NCBI GenBank assembly: GCA_025358355.1
Contig: JANYJX010000114.1
Span: 1-39,838, forward strand
DNA length: 39,838 nucleotides
Direction of reading: 5' to 3'
DNA from: Actinomycetes bacterium
Lineage (GTDB): Bacteria > Actinomycetota > Thermoleophilia > Gaiellales > Gaiellaceae
Below the pieces are notes generated by a model, which was not told the DNA's origin, ran no database searches, and worked only from the letters and a program-made list of their open reading frames with translations. The translations under genes and the position numbers were made by a program. Positions 1 to 8,210 of this stretch are shown here, one piece after another. Each line of letters opens with the position of its first letter. The stretch's first letter is position 1.

Positions 1-114
1 CCCGCTCTTCGGCCCCGACGCCGCAGCCCATCCGGCCGAATAGCCAAACGGGCCTTAGGGCGGGACCCACCTTGTCCTCCCGGTTATCCAGACAGGCTCG
101 CAGCATCCGCCTAA

Positions 115-405
115 ATGATGATGGCGAACCCAACTGCCGGCTTTGGTGCCGACCGTCTCAGAACTGCGATCACCCGAGCCTGCACGGCCACCGGCGTGCC
201 TGCGTTCTCTCCGCATGACCTTCGCCACCGTAGGGCGACGCTGTGGCACCTTGCGAACAAACCGCCGGCGGAGGCGGCCGCCTGGCTCGGGCATAGCACT
301 CAGGAGCACCTTCGCACCTACGCGCATGTCGTGATCGATCGGAGCGAGGTCGACTACGCGGCAGTCATGCGTGATCGTGCGGTGCTGTCCCCCGTGCTGC
401 CCTGA
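115..405 (+). pseudogene. Tyrosine recombinase (phage-type integrase) C-terminal remnant
   Basis: The 96-residue product holds only the C-terminal catalytic half of a tyrosine recombinase. Visible are the HDLRHRRA box (His-x-x-Arg), LGHS (the second His) and TYAHV (the nucleophilic Tyr), in the order and spacing of XerC/phage integrases. The N-terminal core-binding domain and the first catalytic Arg are missing. A stop codon (TAA, 112-114) lies directly before the first ATG in this frame, and no integrase-like sequence continues in frame to the window edge. A full protein would be about 300-400 residues, so this is a truncated relic, probably of an integrated element. A short recombination-active fragment is unlikely. 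A hairpin terminator follows at 460-479. Confidence 0.62.
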
Positions 406-459
406 TCGGCGAAATATGCTGTTTTGCAGGGGTGTCCGAGTCCCGTATGGGCCTTCGAG

Positions 460-479
460 AACCGCGCGAGAGCGCGGTT
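460..479 (+). terminator. Hairpin terminator after the integrase remnant
   Basis: A perfect 8-bp stem (AACCGCGC / GCGCGGTT) closes a GAGA tetraloop of the GNRA type and is followed by the T-rich run TTCGGCTTTCT. It lies 55 nt past the stop of the recombinase remnant and fits an intrinsic terminator reading on the plus strand. The rest of 406-644 holds only this hairpin and the one at 589-629. Confidence 0.55.
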
Positions 480-588
480 TCGGCTTTCTAAAGCGAGTCG
501 TATCTGCCGGGATGCCGTGACTGAGCGTCCGGTGCAGACCTCGAGGGTGATAACGAACACTGGCCTACGCACTTGCGTGACGCGAAGG

Positions 589-629
589 CCGAACGTCGAA
601 GGGCCTATTTGGGGCGCTTCGACGTTCGG
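589..629 (-). terminator. 13-bp inverted repeat downstream of the collagen-like gene
   Basis: The arms CCGAACGTCGAAG and CTTCGACGTTCGG are perfectly complementary and separated by 15 nt. The hairpin lies 15 nt beyond the minus-strand stop of the collagen-like pseudogene, so a terminator on that strand is the simplest reading. There is no U-run after it, and an inverted-repeat end of a lost mobile element cannot be excluded. Confidence 0.4.
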
Positions 630-644
630 TAGATCGCGCTTTCG

Positions 645-1312
645 CTAGGCGGGGTAGACGCCCAACGTGCAGATCGAGTAGGTCATGTTGTTCGGCGCGA
701 CAGCGCGTAGGTCAGGCAACGCGAAGTTGGTGACGCCGTTCCCGCTGTAGGTCGTACCGAGCAGGGAGAACAATGCCTGGTTCAGGTTGATCGGAAAGAG
801 TTGTCCGTTCGCCGGATCTCCGCCAACGGTGACGACGGTCGAGGCCGACAGCAGGATCTCGCCCAGCGTGCATGGTGCGCCGTTCGCGGCTGTGGCGTTA
901 CCCGTGTTCGTTCCGAAGTGACTCACGAACGCATCCGCGGTCGGGTCGGCGCCGGGAAGTCCGTCTTTCCCATCGACTCCGTTTGTTCCGTTCGTCCCGT
1001 TTGTTCCGTTCGTGCCGTCAATCCCGGCCAGACCGTCCTTGCCATCGAGTCCGTTGATCCCGTTCGTCCCGTTGATGCCGTCCTTCCCTGGCGCGCCGCT
1101 CTGACCATGCTGGTTCCAGCTAATCGCTGTCTCGACATGGGCAGGCATTTCTGGCTCTTCGCTGTGTCGATCACACGGAGAGTCCCGATGGCCTTGAGGT
1201 AGCAGCCGTTGATCGCGCCGTCACTGGCAGGAATCGTCGCCCATGCGACACCGCCCGCCAGTGCGGTCGCTACGAGTGCGCCGGCCGCGGCAATGAGGTT
1301 GCGCCTTCTTAC
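645..1312 (-). pseudogene. Secreted collagen-like protein with tail-collar domain, frameshifted
   Basis: Two frames together encode one protein. From about 1312 to 1139 a frame encodes a basic start, a hydrophobic signal segment (LIAAAGALVATALAGGVAWA) and a short motif with INGCYLKAIGTLRVID. From 1148 to 645 the other frame continues with VETAISWNQ, 18 Gly-x-y triplets and a C-terminal domain ending NFALPDLRAVAPNN, typical of the phage tail-collar fold. The signal-peptide + GCY..TLRVID + SWNQ + collagen order is known from actinobacterial secreted proteins, so the halves belong together. One base is missing in the CCC at 1139-1141. The expected start, 6 nt after an AGAGGG ribosome site, is GTA (1310-1312), not GTG. 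Two lesions argue for a pseudogene; a sequencing indel could explain only one. Repaired length is about 222 residues. Confidence 0.6.
945..1106 (-). repeat. Collagen-type Gly-x-y repeat tract
   Basis: Eighteen uninterrupted Gly-x-y triplets are encoded here, many as GTN, GIN, GKD or GLD. Four consecutive GTN units (981-1016) are near-identical 9-bp repeats at DNA level, a likely site of slippage and copy-number change. Confidence 0.8.
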
Positions 1313-1497
1313 GTTCGTCCCTCTCGCTCGATGGAGAGCACCTCCCCCGGCGCTCGCAAGTTGAACTCTGGATCATGTTGAGTCTTGTTCCAACCGTCCC
1401 ATGGTCATGCTGTTCGGCTCGTATTCGTCGAATCTCGGCAAGCCGACATCCGGGGTCACAGGATTTTCCGAAAGTCGCGGGTCACGAGAACAGAAAC

Positions 1498-1533
1498 GGG
1501 CCGCCGGCGGGGATCCTCTCCCGCCGACGGCCC
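1498..1533 (-). terminator. Intrinsic terminator of the Ig-repeat protein gene
   Basis: A 14-bp GC-rich stem with an 8-nt loop lies 27 nt beyond the stop of the gene at 1561-2727. The single C/A mismatch on the plus strand (1504/1527) becomes a G-U wobble in minus-strand RNA, so the stem is complete only in that direction. The minus-strand sequence after it (GTTTCTGTTCTC) is U-rich. The remaining 1313-1497 stretch shows no gene. Confidence 0.65.
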
Positions 1534-1560
1534 TTGAACTTTGCGCTTGCGCGCTTCGAG

Positions 1561-2727
1561 CTACTTCTTCTTCTTGATCGGCTTCGGCTTTGGCTTCACG
1601 ACCAGGTTGAGCCGCTCCTCGAAGGTGCCGCCCAGTTTGTCGGTCACCGTGACGCGGATCGTGAAGATCCCCGCGGTGCGCGGCGTGCCGGAGATAACAC
1701 CGGTCTTCGTGTCGAGCCGGATGCCAACCGGGAACCTGCCGGCCGTCACCTTCCACTTGATCGGCTCGGCACCGCCACGGGTGCGGATCGTCGCCTGGAA
1801 CAGGCGGCCGACCTTCGCGACAGGCAGACGTAGCGTCGAGATCGTCAGCTTGGCGGCAACCGTGATCGGCAGATCGACGTTGACCGTAGTGCTGTTCCCG
1901 TCCGCGACGCTGAGATGCGCGGTGAACGAGCCCGCGGCGGTCGGCGTGCCGGCGATCGCTCCCGACGTCGGATCGACCGTCAACCCAGCCGGCAGACCCG
2001 AGGCAGACCACGCGTACGTGCCCTTGCCACCAGATGCGGTGGGCTTGACGCCCTTGAACACGATCCCGACCTCAGCCGCCGGAGCGGTTCCCACGGTCGC
2101 GGCGAGCGGCGCGAGGATCTCGAGGCTCAACTGCTTCGTGTCCGACCGACCCGGATTGCCGGGGGCGGTCGGATCCACCGCCAGGACAGTGAAGCTCGTC
2201 GGCGAACCCGCTGTGGTGGCCGTGGTGGGCGTGCCCGAGAGCAAGCCCGACGGCGAAAGAGTCAGCCCCGCCGGAGGCGCCCCGGACGCGAGAGACCACG
2301 TGTACGCGCTTGAGCCCGTGGCCGTGAGCTGCAGCGAGTACGACACGCCAACGACACCCGTGGCGAGCGGCGACGCGGTCGTGACGGTGACCTTCGGGAT
2401 GACATTCAGGGTGAACGGGCGCTGCGCGTGGAAGCCGCAGTTGTCACCGACGTCCATGTAGAAGCCCCACGTGCCCGACTGCGTCGCGGTGCCGGTGAAC
2501 GTCCCACCCGTCTGGAGCTGGATCCCCGGTGGGATCGAGCCCGAGCTGACCGTGAATGTGTACGGCGTGCAGCCACCGCGAGCCGTCTGCGTGAAGCTAT
2601 ACGGCTGGTTCTGGATCGCGTCCGGCAGTGTCTGGTTGTACGGGCTGAAACCAAGAGCAAGTGCGGTCGGCACGATGATTGCCGCCAGCACGGCAACGAT
2701 GCTGAAGATCCGGACAAAACGACGCAT
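1561..2727 (-). CDS. Secreted protein with four He_PIG-type Ig-like repeats
   Basis: The 388-residue product starts with a clear signal peptide (basic MRRFVR, hydrophobic core to about residue 25). About four Ig-like repeats follow (roughly 30-112, 113-208, 210-292 and 293-378), each ending in a form of G-x-I/L-(S/A/T)-GTPT. This is the signature of putative-Ig He_PIG domains: ASGLPAGLTVDPTSGAIAGTP is one unit. The first repeat has two Cys (GGCTPY, DNCGF) that could form a disulfide. The protein ends in a Lys/Pro-rich tail (KPKPKPIKKKK), with no LPXTG motif and no C-terminal membrane helix. The ATG follows an AGAGGAG ribosome site. Such proteins act at the cell surface in adhesion or carbohydrate contacts; the partner here is unknown. 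It is a single-gene unit with its own terminator. Confidence 0.75.
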   Translation of the reverse strand: MRRFVRIFSIVAVLAAIIVPTALALGFSPYNQTLPDAIQNQPYSFTQTARGGCTPYTFTVSSGSIPPGIQLQTGGTFTGTATQSGTWGFYMDVGDNCGFHAQRPFTLNVIPKVTVTTASPLATGVVGVSYSLQLTATGSSAYTWSLASGAPPAGLTLSPSGLLSGTPTTATTAGSPTSFTVLAVDPTAPGNPGRSDTKQLSLEILAPLAATVGTAPAAEVGIVFKGVKPTASGGKGTYAWSASGLPAGLTVDPTSGAIAGTPTAAGSFTAHLSVADGNSTTVNVDLPITVAAKLTISTLRLPVAKVGRLFQATIRTRGGAEPIKWKVTAGRFPVGIRLDTKTGVISGTPRTAGIFTIRVTVTDKLGGTFEERLNLVVKPKPKPIKKKK

Positions 2728-2873
2728 TCAGACTCCTCTGTCTCCGACGGGCAAAGTGCTGCAGCCCACTGTTTAGGTCAGGCACCCCCAAACGGGGCAC
2801 GCGCGCGGCCGACGCTAGCAAAGCCGGCGGCGTGCAACGGCTCTGCGCAAGCGATCCGTACGGTTTCCAAACT

Positions 2874-2891
2874 TTCGCCTGAGCAGGCGAA
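2874..2891 (-). terminator. Terminator of the MFS-gltX-peptidase operon
   Basis: The perfect inverted repeat TTCGCCTG-AG-CAGGCGAA abuts the stop codon of the metallopeptidase gene and is followed on the minus strand by AGTTTGG. The remaining 2728-2873 spacer is the leader of the Ig-repeat gene; nothing else recognisable was seen in it. Confidence 0.55.
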
Positions 2892-4385
2892 TCAGACGCT
2901 GAGCTCGGCTCTCAGCGGGCCGGTGTCGAGTGGGTCGAAGCCGATACGGCCTGCGATCTCCTCGCTCGACGGCTGGCAACCCTCACGAAACAGCTCCCGG
3001 AGCTGGTCGCCGGTCGCGGGTGAGCGCCACCAGTCGTCGCCGGCCTGGTCGCGCAAGTGCTCGCGCAGCTGGGCGGCACGCACCCAGGCGCGCAGATAGT
3101 CGGCCGAGTAGAAGCCGGCGTCCATATCGGACAGGTAGTTCTCGGCCGGGTAGCGGATGCCAGTTGCCTCGGTGAGTGCCTCGGCGTAGCCAGCCGCCGT
3201 GCCTCCGTCGTCTGCGAAGCGATCCCAGAACGCGATCTCGTAACCGAGCTTCGCGGTGTAGCGGCGGAAGAGCAGCGCCTCGGTGAACGTCGCGGCCTGG
3301 GCGTTCTGCTCGGCCTCGGCCGCCGACAAGCCGAAATGCTGCGCGTGCCAGCCGGGCTCGCGCGAGAGCGCCTCGACGATGTACGAGTAGATCTCGGTGA
3401 GCGCGTGGTCGCGGCTGATGGCGCGGAACGTGTACGGCAGGGACGGGTCGCAACCGGCGTAGTGCAGCGCGTGCCCGGCCTCGTGCAGGAAGGCGCCGTA
3501 ATCGTGCATGCCGCCTTGCGCACGCGTAATGAGATGCACGACGAACGGCGGATCGGACGCAATCACGCAGGCGCGCGGGGATTTCTGCGGGCGGTCGTCG
3601 AGGTCGAGGTGGATGCTCTTCTCGTCTTCGATCGCGAACCCGATCGCGCGCAACGTCGCCGTGCAGACCGGGACGCAGCATTCCTTTGTGTACGTGTCCG
3701 CTAGAGGCGAGAGCCGACGCAGCCAGCCGACGTGCGCGGATGTCGGCCTTGCGTCGCGGTCGGCGCCAAGCAGGCGATCGAGCCACCACTCGCGCAACGG
3801 CTCCCAGGCGGCGGTTGTCGCGCGACTCGCCTCGGCGACTGCAGCGTGGATCGCGCGGTGCGAGACGTTCTTTGCGGCGTCGATGCGCGCGACGGCGTCG
3901 GGTTCGCCTGCGAGTTCCGCGTCGAGATCGGCCCGCGCCGTGAGCAGTTCACGGCGCCGCTCGTTGAAGCTGGCCGAGACCGCGGTTTGCGCCGCGCCGA
4001 GCGCCTCGCGATCCGCGTACTCGGGCAGGACCGCGAGCTGCGCCTGCGCGGTTCGCAGCGGGATTTCGTCGCCACGCCAATCGACCCGCGCGGCGAGCAA
4101 GTCGTTCTGCAGCTCGTCTTCCTGCACCGTCAGCTGGGCGTCGACGATGCCCTCCTCGCAGGTCAGCTGCAGCCGCTCGAGGCGCTCGCGCCCGTCGCCG
4201 GTTTCAGCCTCGGCAGCCCCGCGCAACGTCTCGAGCTGCGGCCGCGAGAAGAGATCCGCGTACCGCTCGACAATCGCCGCTTGTTCGGAGCTCTCCTTCT
4301 CCCCCACGCGCACCGCACGGCCTTCCTCAGAGCGCTCGACGACGTACTCGCGGAGCCGCGCCTCGAACTCGTCGGGCGTTCTCAT
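2892..4385 (-). CDS. M3-like zinc metallopeptidase
   Basis: The 497-residue product carries the zinc site HEAGH (residues 301-305) in the context GAFLHEAGHALH. A candidate third ligand, Glu331 (HALTEIYSYIVE), lies 26 residues later, the spacing of the M3 oligopeptidase family (thimet oligopeptidase / oligoendopeptidase F). The first 280 residues are charged and helical, as in the M3 lid domain. No signal peptide is seen, so a cytoplasmic peptide-degrading role is inferred. At about 500 residues it is shorter than most M3 enzymes (580-700). I chose the ATG at 4385 because it overlaps the gltX stop as ATGA, which indicates translational coupling; an in-frame extension upstream to 4577 runs inside gltX and is not credible. 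It is the last gene of the operon. Confidence 0.72.
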   Translation of the reverse strand: MRTPDEFEARLREYVVERSEEGRAVRVGEKESSEQAAIVERYADLFSRPQLETLRGAAEAETGDGRERLERLQLTCEEGIVDAQLTVQEDELQNDLLAARVDWRGDEIPLRTAQAQLAVLPEYADREALGAAQTAVSASFNERRRELLTARADLDAELAGEPDAVARIDAAKNVSHRAIHAAVAEASRATTAAWEPLREWWLDRLLGADRDARPTSAHVGWLRRLSPLADTYTKECCVPVCTATLRAIGFAIEDEKSIHLDLDDRPQKSPRACVIASDPPFVVHLITRAQGGMHDYGAFLHEAGHALHYAGCDPSLPYTFRAISRDHALTEIYSYIVEALSREPGWHAQHFGLSAAEAEQNAQAATFTEALLFRRYTAKLGYEIAFWDRFADDGGTAAGYAEALTEATGIRYPAENYLSDMDAGFYSADYLRAWVRAAQLREHLRDQAGDDWWRSPATGDQLRELFREGCQPSSEEIAGRIGFDPLDTGPLRAELSV

Positions 4386-5638
4386 GAAGCCGCCGCGTGC
4401 GCGCGGATCCGCGCGAGAGAGGTGTCCTTGCCCAGCAGCTCGAGGCTTTCGTAGAGGCCCGGCGAGATACGCGACCCGGTCACCGCGACGCGGATCGGCA
4501 GGAAGACCTCCTTCGGCTTCCGGCCAAGCTCCTCGCACAGCGCCTTGAGCGCGACCTCGATCCCTGCTGCCACCCACGGCTCAACCGGATCGAACGCCTT
4601 TCCCGCAGCCGCGAGAATCGCCGGATCGAGCAGCGTCACATCGGGGTCGACGAAGCCGAACAGGAAACCGACCATCCCGGGGAACTCCTCGAACCGGCCG
4701 ATCTTCTCCTGCACGAGCGGCGCAGCGGCACGCACGCGTTCCTTGTCCCAGCCGATGCTCTGCTCATGGAGGAAGACAAGCAGCCGATCGGCGTATGCGT
4801 CCGGCGTGAGCGCGCGCAGGTAGCGGCCGTTGAGCCAGTCGAGCTTCGCGTAGTCGAACGTGCCCGGACTCGAACTCACAGCTTCGAGCGTGAAGCGCTC
4901 GACGATCTCGGCGACGGTCATCTCGGTCGTCTCACCGTCGGGAGCCCAGCCGATCAGCGCGAGGAAGTTGACGAGCGCCTCCGAGAGGTAGCCGGCGGCG
5001 CGGAACTCATCCACGGAGACGGCGCCGTGGCGCTTCGAGAGTTTCTTGCCGTCAGGGCCGAGGATGCTGCCGAGGTGCGCGTACACCGGCGGCTCGTGGC
5101 CGAGTGCACGCAGGATCTGGATCTGCTTCGGCGTGTTCGAGATGTGATCCTCGCCGCGGATCACGTGCGTGATCCCGTCGTCCATATCCTCGACGGGCGA
5201 GGCGAAGTTGTAGGTCGCGCGGCCATCGGAGCGCACGATCACGACATCCTCGAGCTGCGCATTCGGCACTTCGATCCGCCCGCGGACGGCGTCGTCCCAG
5301 CCCGTTGAGCCATCGTCGGGCATGCGGAAGCGGATCGCTCCTTCATCTTCGTAGGCGGCTCCGTCGGCGACGAGCTTGGCAGCGAGCTCTCGGCAGCGCT
5401 CCATCGCGTCGAGCTGGAACGTGACGGGCCTATCCCAGTCGATGCCGATCCACGCAAGCGAGCGCTGGATCTGGTCGACGGCCTCGGTCACCTCGCGGCT
5501 TGTGTCGGTGTTCTCGATCCGCAGCAGGCACTCGCCGCCGCGCCCGCGCGCATAGAGCCAGTTGAACAGGAACGTGTGCACGCCCCCGATGTGGAGGAAC
5601 CCGGTCGGGCTCGGGGCCATGCGGACGCGGACTGTCAT
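4382..5638 (-). CDS. gltX: Glutamyl-tRNA synthetase
   Basis: This class I aminoacyl-tRNA synthetase charges tRNA with glutamate. The product has MAPSPTGFLHIGG near its start (the HIGH signature as HIGG, residues 16-19), RIENTDTSR, VIRGEDHISNTPKQ and the KMSKS-type loop KLSKR (199-203). The C-terminal third (about 250-418) is the helical anticodon-binding part. At 418 residues it is shorter than the usual 470-490. Between YEDEGAIRFRMP and the GRIEVPNA segment the usual Cys-rich zinc/acceptor-arm insertion is missing. Start and stop both overlap neighbours as ATGA. Whether the enzyme is discriminating, or also charges tRNA-Gln for a GatCAB pathway, cannot be told from this window. Confidence 0.95.
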   Translation of the reverse strand: MTVRVRMAPSPTGFLHIGGVHTFLFNWLYARGRGGECLLRIENTDTSREVTEAVDQIQRSLAWIGIDWDRPVTFQLDAMERCRELAAKLVADGAAYEDEGAIRFRMPDDGSTGWDDAVRGRIEVPNAQLEDVVIVRSDGRATYNFASPVEDMDDGITHVIRGEDHISNTPKQIQILRALGHEPPVYAHLGSILGPDGKKLSKRHGAVSVDEFRAAGYLSEALVNFLALIGWAPDGETTEMTVAEIVERFTLEAVSSSPGTFDYAKLDWLNGRYLRALTPDAYADRLLVFLHEQSIGWDKERVRAAAPLVQEKIGRFEEFPGMVGFLFGFVDPDVTLLDPAILAAAGKAFDPVEPWVAAGIEVALKALCEELGRKPKEVFLPIRVAVTGSRISPGLYESLELLGKDTSLARIRAHAAAS

Positions 5639-6870
5639 GCGGCGGCAATCGTAGTCGTGACCTCATGCCGGCGGATCGCCCACACCGATGGGATCAGCAG
5701 CATTCCGAGGTTGAGCACGACGATCGCCCCCGCCGCGAAGAGGAGTGCGCTCTCCGTTCCGATGGCCAAGGCGACCGGCCCAGCCATGGCCGTCCCGATC
5801 GGGTTCAGCACGAACGAACCGAGCGCGTCGTACGAGCTGACCCGCGACTGGGCTGCTTCGGGCACCTCCTGCTGGAAGACCGTGAACCAGAGGGCGAGAT
5901 GAACGGCGAGCCCGACACCGGAGACGAAGGACGCGCTCGCCACAACCCAGATCGGGGCACCGAGTGCAAGCGCGACCAGCGGCAACGTGAACGGAATGGG
6001 CACGACGACGCAGGCGACAAGCGGTCTCGAAGGCCGGTAGCGAAGCGCCACAAGACCGCCGACGACAGCCCCTGCGCCGAAGACCGCCGAGATCGTTGCC
6101 CAGCTGGCCGGATGGTGCCGAAGCGTGGCAGGCCCGAGCACGCCCCAGAACATGAAGAAGACGTTGCCGATCCCGAACACGACAACGGTCGACCAGAGCC
6201 ACGTCCGCGAGCTGAACTCTCGCCAGCCTTCGCGCAGCTCGTGGAAGAACCCGGTGGCGCTGCTCGCCTCCTCCCGCGGCCGGATCCGGATCCGCTGCAA
6301 TACGACCGCGCAGACGAAGAACGAGGCGGCATCGATCGCAAGCGCGATCCCTGGGCTTCCGGCCACGATAAGGATGCCGCCAAGAGCCGGGCCGAGGATA
6401 AAGACGACGTTTCTCGTCAGACCCTGCAACGCGTTCGCTTGCTGCAGACGGTCGCCGCTCACCGTCTGCGGGACGAGCCCGACCTCAGCCGGGATCACGA
6501 ACCCGCTGCCGGCTCCGTACAACGCCTGCAACGCCACGATCCCGGCAAGCGTCGCGCTGCCTGTGAGCACGAGCACAGCTGTCGCCGTCTGAGCGGCGCC
6601 CTGCACGAGTGAGGCACCCACGAGGACGAGGTTGCGCGGCAGACGATCGGAGATCACACCGCCGAGCAGAAGTAGCGAGGCGGTCGCGACCTGCCGCACC
6701 GCGATCACGATCCCGAGGTCGGTTGCCGAGTGCGTCATGTTCAGCACCGCAAAAGTGAGCGCGATACCCGCCACAGCATCGCCGAGCGTCGTGATCGTGG
6801 TCGCGGTGAAGAGCAGCCTGAAGTCGCGCTCATGTAAGGCGCCCAGACGGGCACGAACAGGCAATCCCAC
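5635..6870 (-). CDS. MFS efflux transporter (EntS/MFS_3-like)
   Basis: The 411-residue protein is almost entirely hydrophobic, with about 12 predicted membrane helices. The family loop between helices 2 and 3 is present as GGVISDRLPRNLVL, a form of the G-x-x-x-D-R-x-x-R-R motif. The N-terminal pattern LHERDFRLLFTATTITTLGDAV resembles the MFS_3 / enterobactin-exporter branch, which exports small molecules by proton antiport. The substrate cannot be read from sequence. The gene begins with GTG 57 bp from a divergent gene and ends in an ATGA overlap with gltX, so it heads the operon and any promoter must lie in 6871-6927. Its coupling to a tRNA synthetase gene is probably positional, not functional. 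Confidence 0.8.
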   Translation of the reverse strand: MGLPVRARLGALHERDFRLLFTATTITTLGDAVAGIALTFAVLNMTHSATDLGIVIAVRQVATASLLLLGGVISDRLPRNLVLVGASLVQGAAQTATAVLVLTGSATLAGIVALQALYGAGSGFVIPAEVGLVPQTVSGDRLQQANALQGLTRNVVFILGPALGGILIVAGSPGIALAIDAASFFVCAVVLQRIRIRPREEASSATGFFHELREGWREFSSRTWLWSTVVVFGIGNVFFMFWGVLGPATLRHHPASWATISAVFGAGAVVGGLVALRYRPSRPLVACVVVPIPFTLPLVALALGAPIWVVASASFVSGVGLAVHLALWFTVFQQEVPEAAQSRVSSYDALGSFVLNPIGTAMAGPVALAIGTESALLFAAGAIVVLNLGMLLIPSVWAIRRHEVTTTIAAA

Positions 6871-6927
6871 GGCCGCGGTAGCGTACGCCCCTCGGTCACA
6901 GGATTCCGGGCGAAAAGGGGCGCAGTC

Positions 6928-7338
6928 GTGGATCTCGACGAGCGGAAGACGATCGTGCGACGGTGCGTCGGCCTCTGGTACGACACGGCCCGCACCGATG
7001 AGTTGCGTGCACTACTCGCGCCCGGATACGTGCATCACAGCCCGAACGGCGACCTCGACGCCGAGCAGCTGATCGAGCAACTGGGCTACCTCGGCTCCGC
7101 GTTCTCGGATGTGGAGTACCGGATCGTCCATCTGACGGGCGAGGGCGACACGATCGCCGCGTTCGTCGACGTCGACATGACCCATACCGGTGACTTCGCC
7201 GGGATCGCGGCAACTGGGCGCCAGGTGAGCACATCGGGCGGCACATTCTTCTGCGTCGCCGAGGGCGCAGTCGCCGAGGACTGGGATGCGTGGAACCTCC
7301 TCAGTCTCATGCGGCAGCTTCAGGCGCCGAGCAGCTGA
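6928..7338 (+). CDS. SnoaL-like / NTF2-fold small protein
   Basis: The 136-residue product fits the SnoaL/NTF2-like alpha+beta fold: an N-terminal helix (RKTIVRRCVGLWYDTAR), the LLAPGYVHHSPNG segment, and late strands TIAAFVDVDMTHTGDF and STSGGTFFCVAEGAVAEDWDAWN. The ending with Glu-Asp-Trp-Asp-x-W-N is typical of the ester-cyclase/SnoaL group. Members are polyketide cyclases, isomerases or binding proteins; no substrate can be assigned. The GTG start follows AAAAGGGG by 7 nt. Its stop overlaps the endonuclease IV start as TGATG, so the two are translationally coupled. No biosynthetic genes lie nearby. Confidence 0.68.
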   Translation: MDLDERKTIVRRCVGLWYDTARTDELRALLAPGYVHHSPNGDLDAEQLIEQLGYLGSAFSDVEYRIVHLTGEGDTIAAFVDVDMTHTGDFAGIAATGRQVSTSGGTFFCVAEGAVAEDWDAWNLLSLMRQLQAPSS

Positions 7339-8207
7339 TGTTGTTCGGCGCGCATGTCTCGTCCTCCGGTGGGATCTGGAACGCAATCGACCGCGGCGAG
7401 GAGATCGGCTGTGACGCGGTGCAGGTCTTCACGCAGAGCCCGAGGATGTGGCGGCCGACCGCGCACACCGACGAGGCGCTCGCGCGGTTTCGCACACGGC
7501 GGGCCGAAACGGGAATCGGTGCGGTGGTGTGTCACGCGCTGTACCTCGTGAATCTCGCGAGCCCCGATCCGGAGATCTACGGGAAGTCGATCGCGGCGCT
7601 GTGCGCGACGCTCGAGGCCGCGGCGGCGATCGAGTCGGAGGGCGTGATCTTCCACGTTGGCTCGCACCTTGGCGACGGTTTCGAGGCGGGACTAAAGCGC
7701 GTCGTCCCGGCGATGCGTGAGCTGCTCGAGCTGACGACCGAACGGACCTGGCTGCTGATGGAGAACTCGGCCGGCGCCGGCGGCACGATCGGTCGCTCGA
7801 CCGACGAGCTCGCCGCGATCTACGACGCGCTCGACAGGCACCCGCGGCTCGGGATCTGCCTTGACTCCTGCCACTGGTACGTGTCGGGAGTCGACGTGAC
7901 CGATCCGGCCATCCTGGATGCGGCGCTCGCGGATGTCGACGCGCGGATCGGCCTCGACCGCGTGCGCGCGCTGCACGTCAATGACTCCGCAGGCGAGCTC
8001 GACTCGAATCGCGATCGCCACGCGTCGATCGGCGACGGACTACTGGGTGAGGGGCTCGGTGTCTTTCTCGCGCATCCGGCGTTCGCAGAGCTGCCGGCGA
8101 TCCTCGAAACGCCTGGCCCGGATGGCCACGGCCCGGACGCGGAGGAGCTGCGCAGGCTGCGGGCGCTCCACGCGCGGGCGACCTCCGACGCGCGTCCTAC
8201 GGTGTAG
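7338..8207 (+). CDS. nfo: Deoxyribonuclease IV (AP endonuclease)
   Basis: This enzyme cuts DNA 5' of abasic sites in base-excision repair using three zinc ions in a TIM barrel. The 289-residue product begins GAHVSSSGG and carries the family's ligand motifs in order: CHALYLVNLASPDP, FHVGSHLG, LLMENSAGAGG, ICLDSCHWY, LHVNDSAGE, then NRDRHASIGDG and ILETPG. All expected His/Glu/Asp ligands appear present. Some motif variants (FHVGSH for HPGSH, ENSAG for ENTAG) are conservative. I chose the ATG at 7338, which overlaps the previous stop; an upstream extension to 7290 would lie inside the SnoaL-like gene. Confidence 0.92.
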   Translation: MLFGAHVSSSGGIWNAIDRGEEIGCDAVQVFTQSPRMWRPTAHTDEALARFRTRRAETGIGAVVCHALYLVNLASPDPEIYGKSIAALCATLEAAAAIESEGVIFHVGSHLGDGFEAGLKRVVPAMRELLELTTERTWLLMENSAGAGGTIGRSTDELAAIYDALDRHPRLGICLDSCHWYVSGVDVTDPAILDAALADVDARIGLDRVRALHVNDSAGELDSNRDRHASIGDGLLGEGLGVFLAHPAFAELPAILETPGPDGHGPDAEELRRLRALHARATSDARPTV

Positions 8208-8210
8208 GAG

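Noticed and set aside
406..644. tRNA or attachment site next to the integrase remnant
   Set aside because: No cloverleaf with a T-loop (GTTCGA-type) and CCA-side stem could be folded, and no direct repeat pair was found.
981..1016. CRISPR-like short repeats
   Set aside because: The 9-bp repeats are the coding repeats of Gly-Thr-Asn triplets in the collagen tract, with no spacers.
2728..2873. Riboswitch in the leader of the Ig-repeat protein gene
   Set aside because: A small CCCC-GTTT-GGGG hairpin and GGGCAAAG-like text recall c-di-GMP aptamers, but the conserved core could not be aligned.
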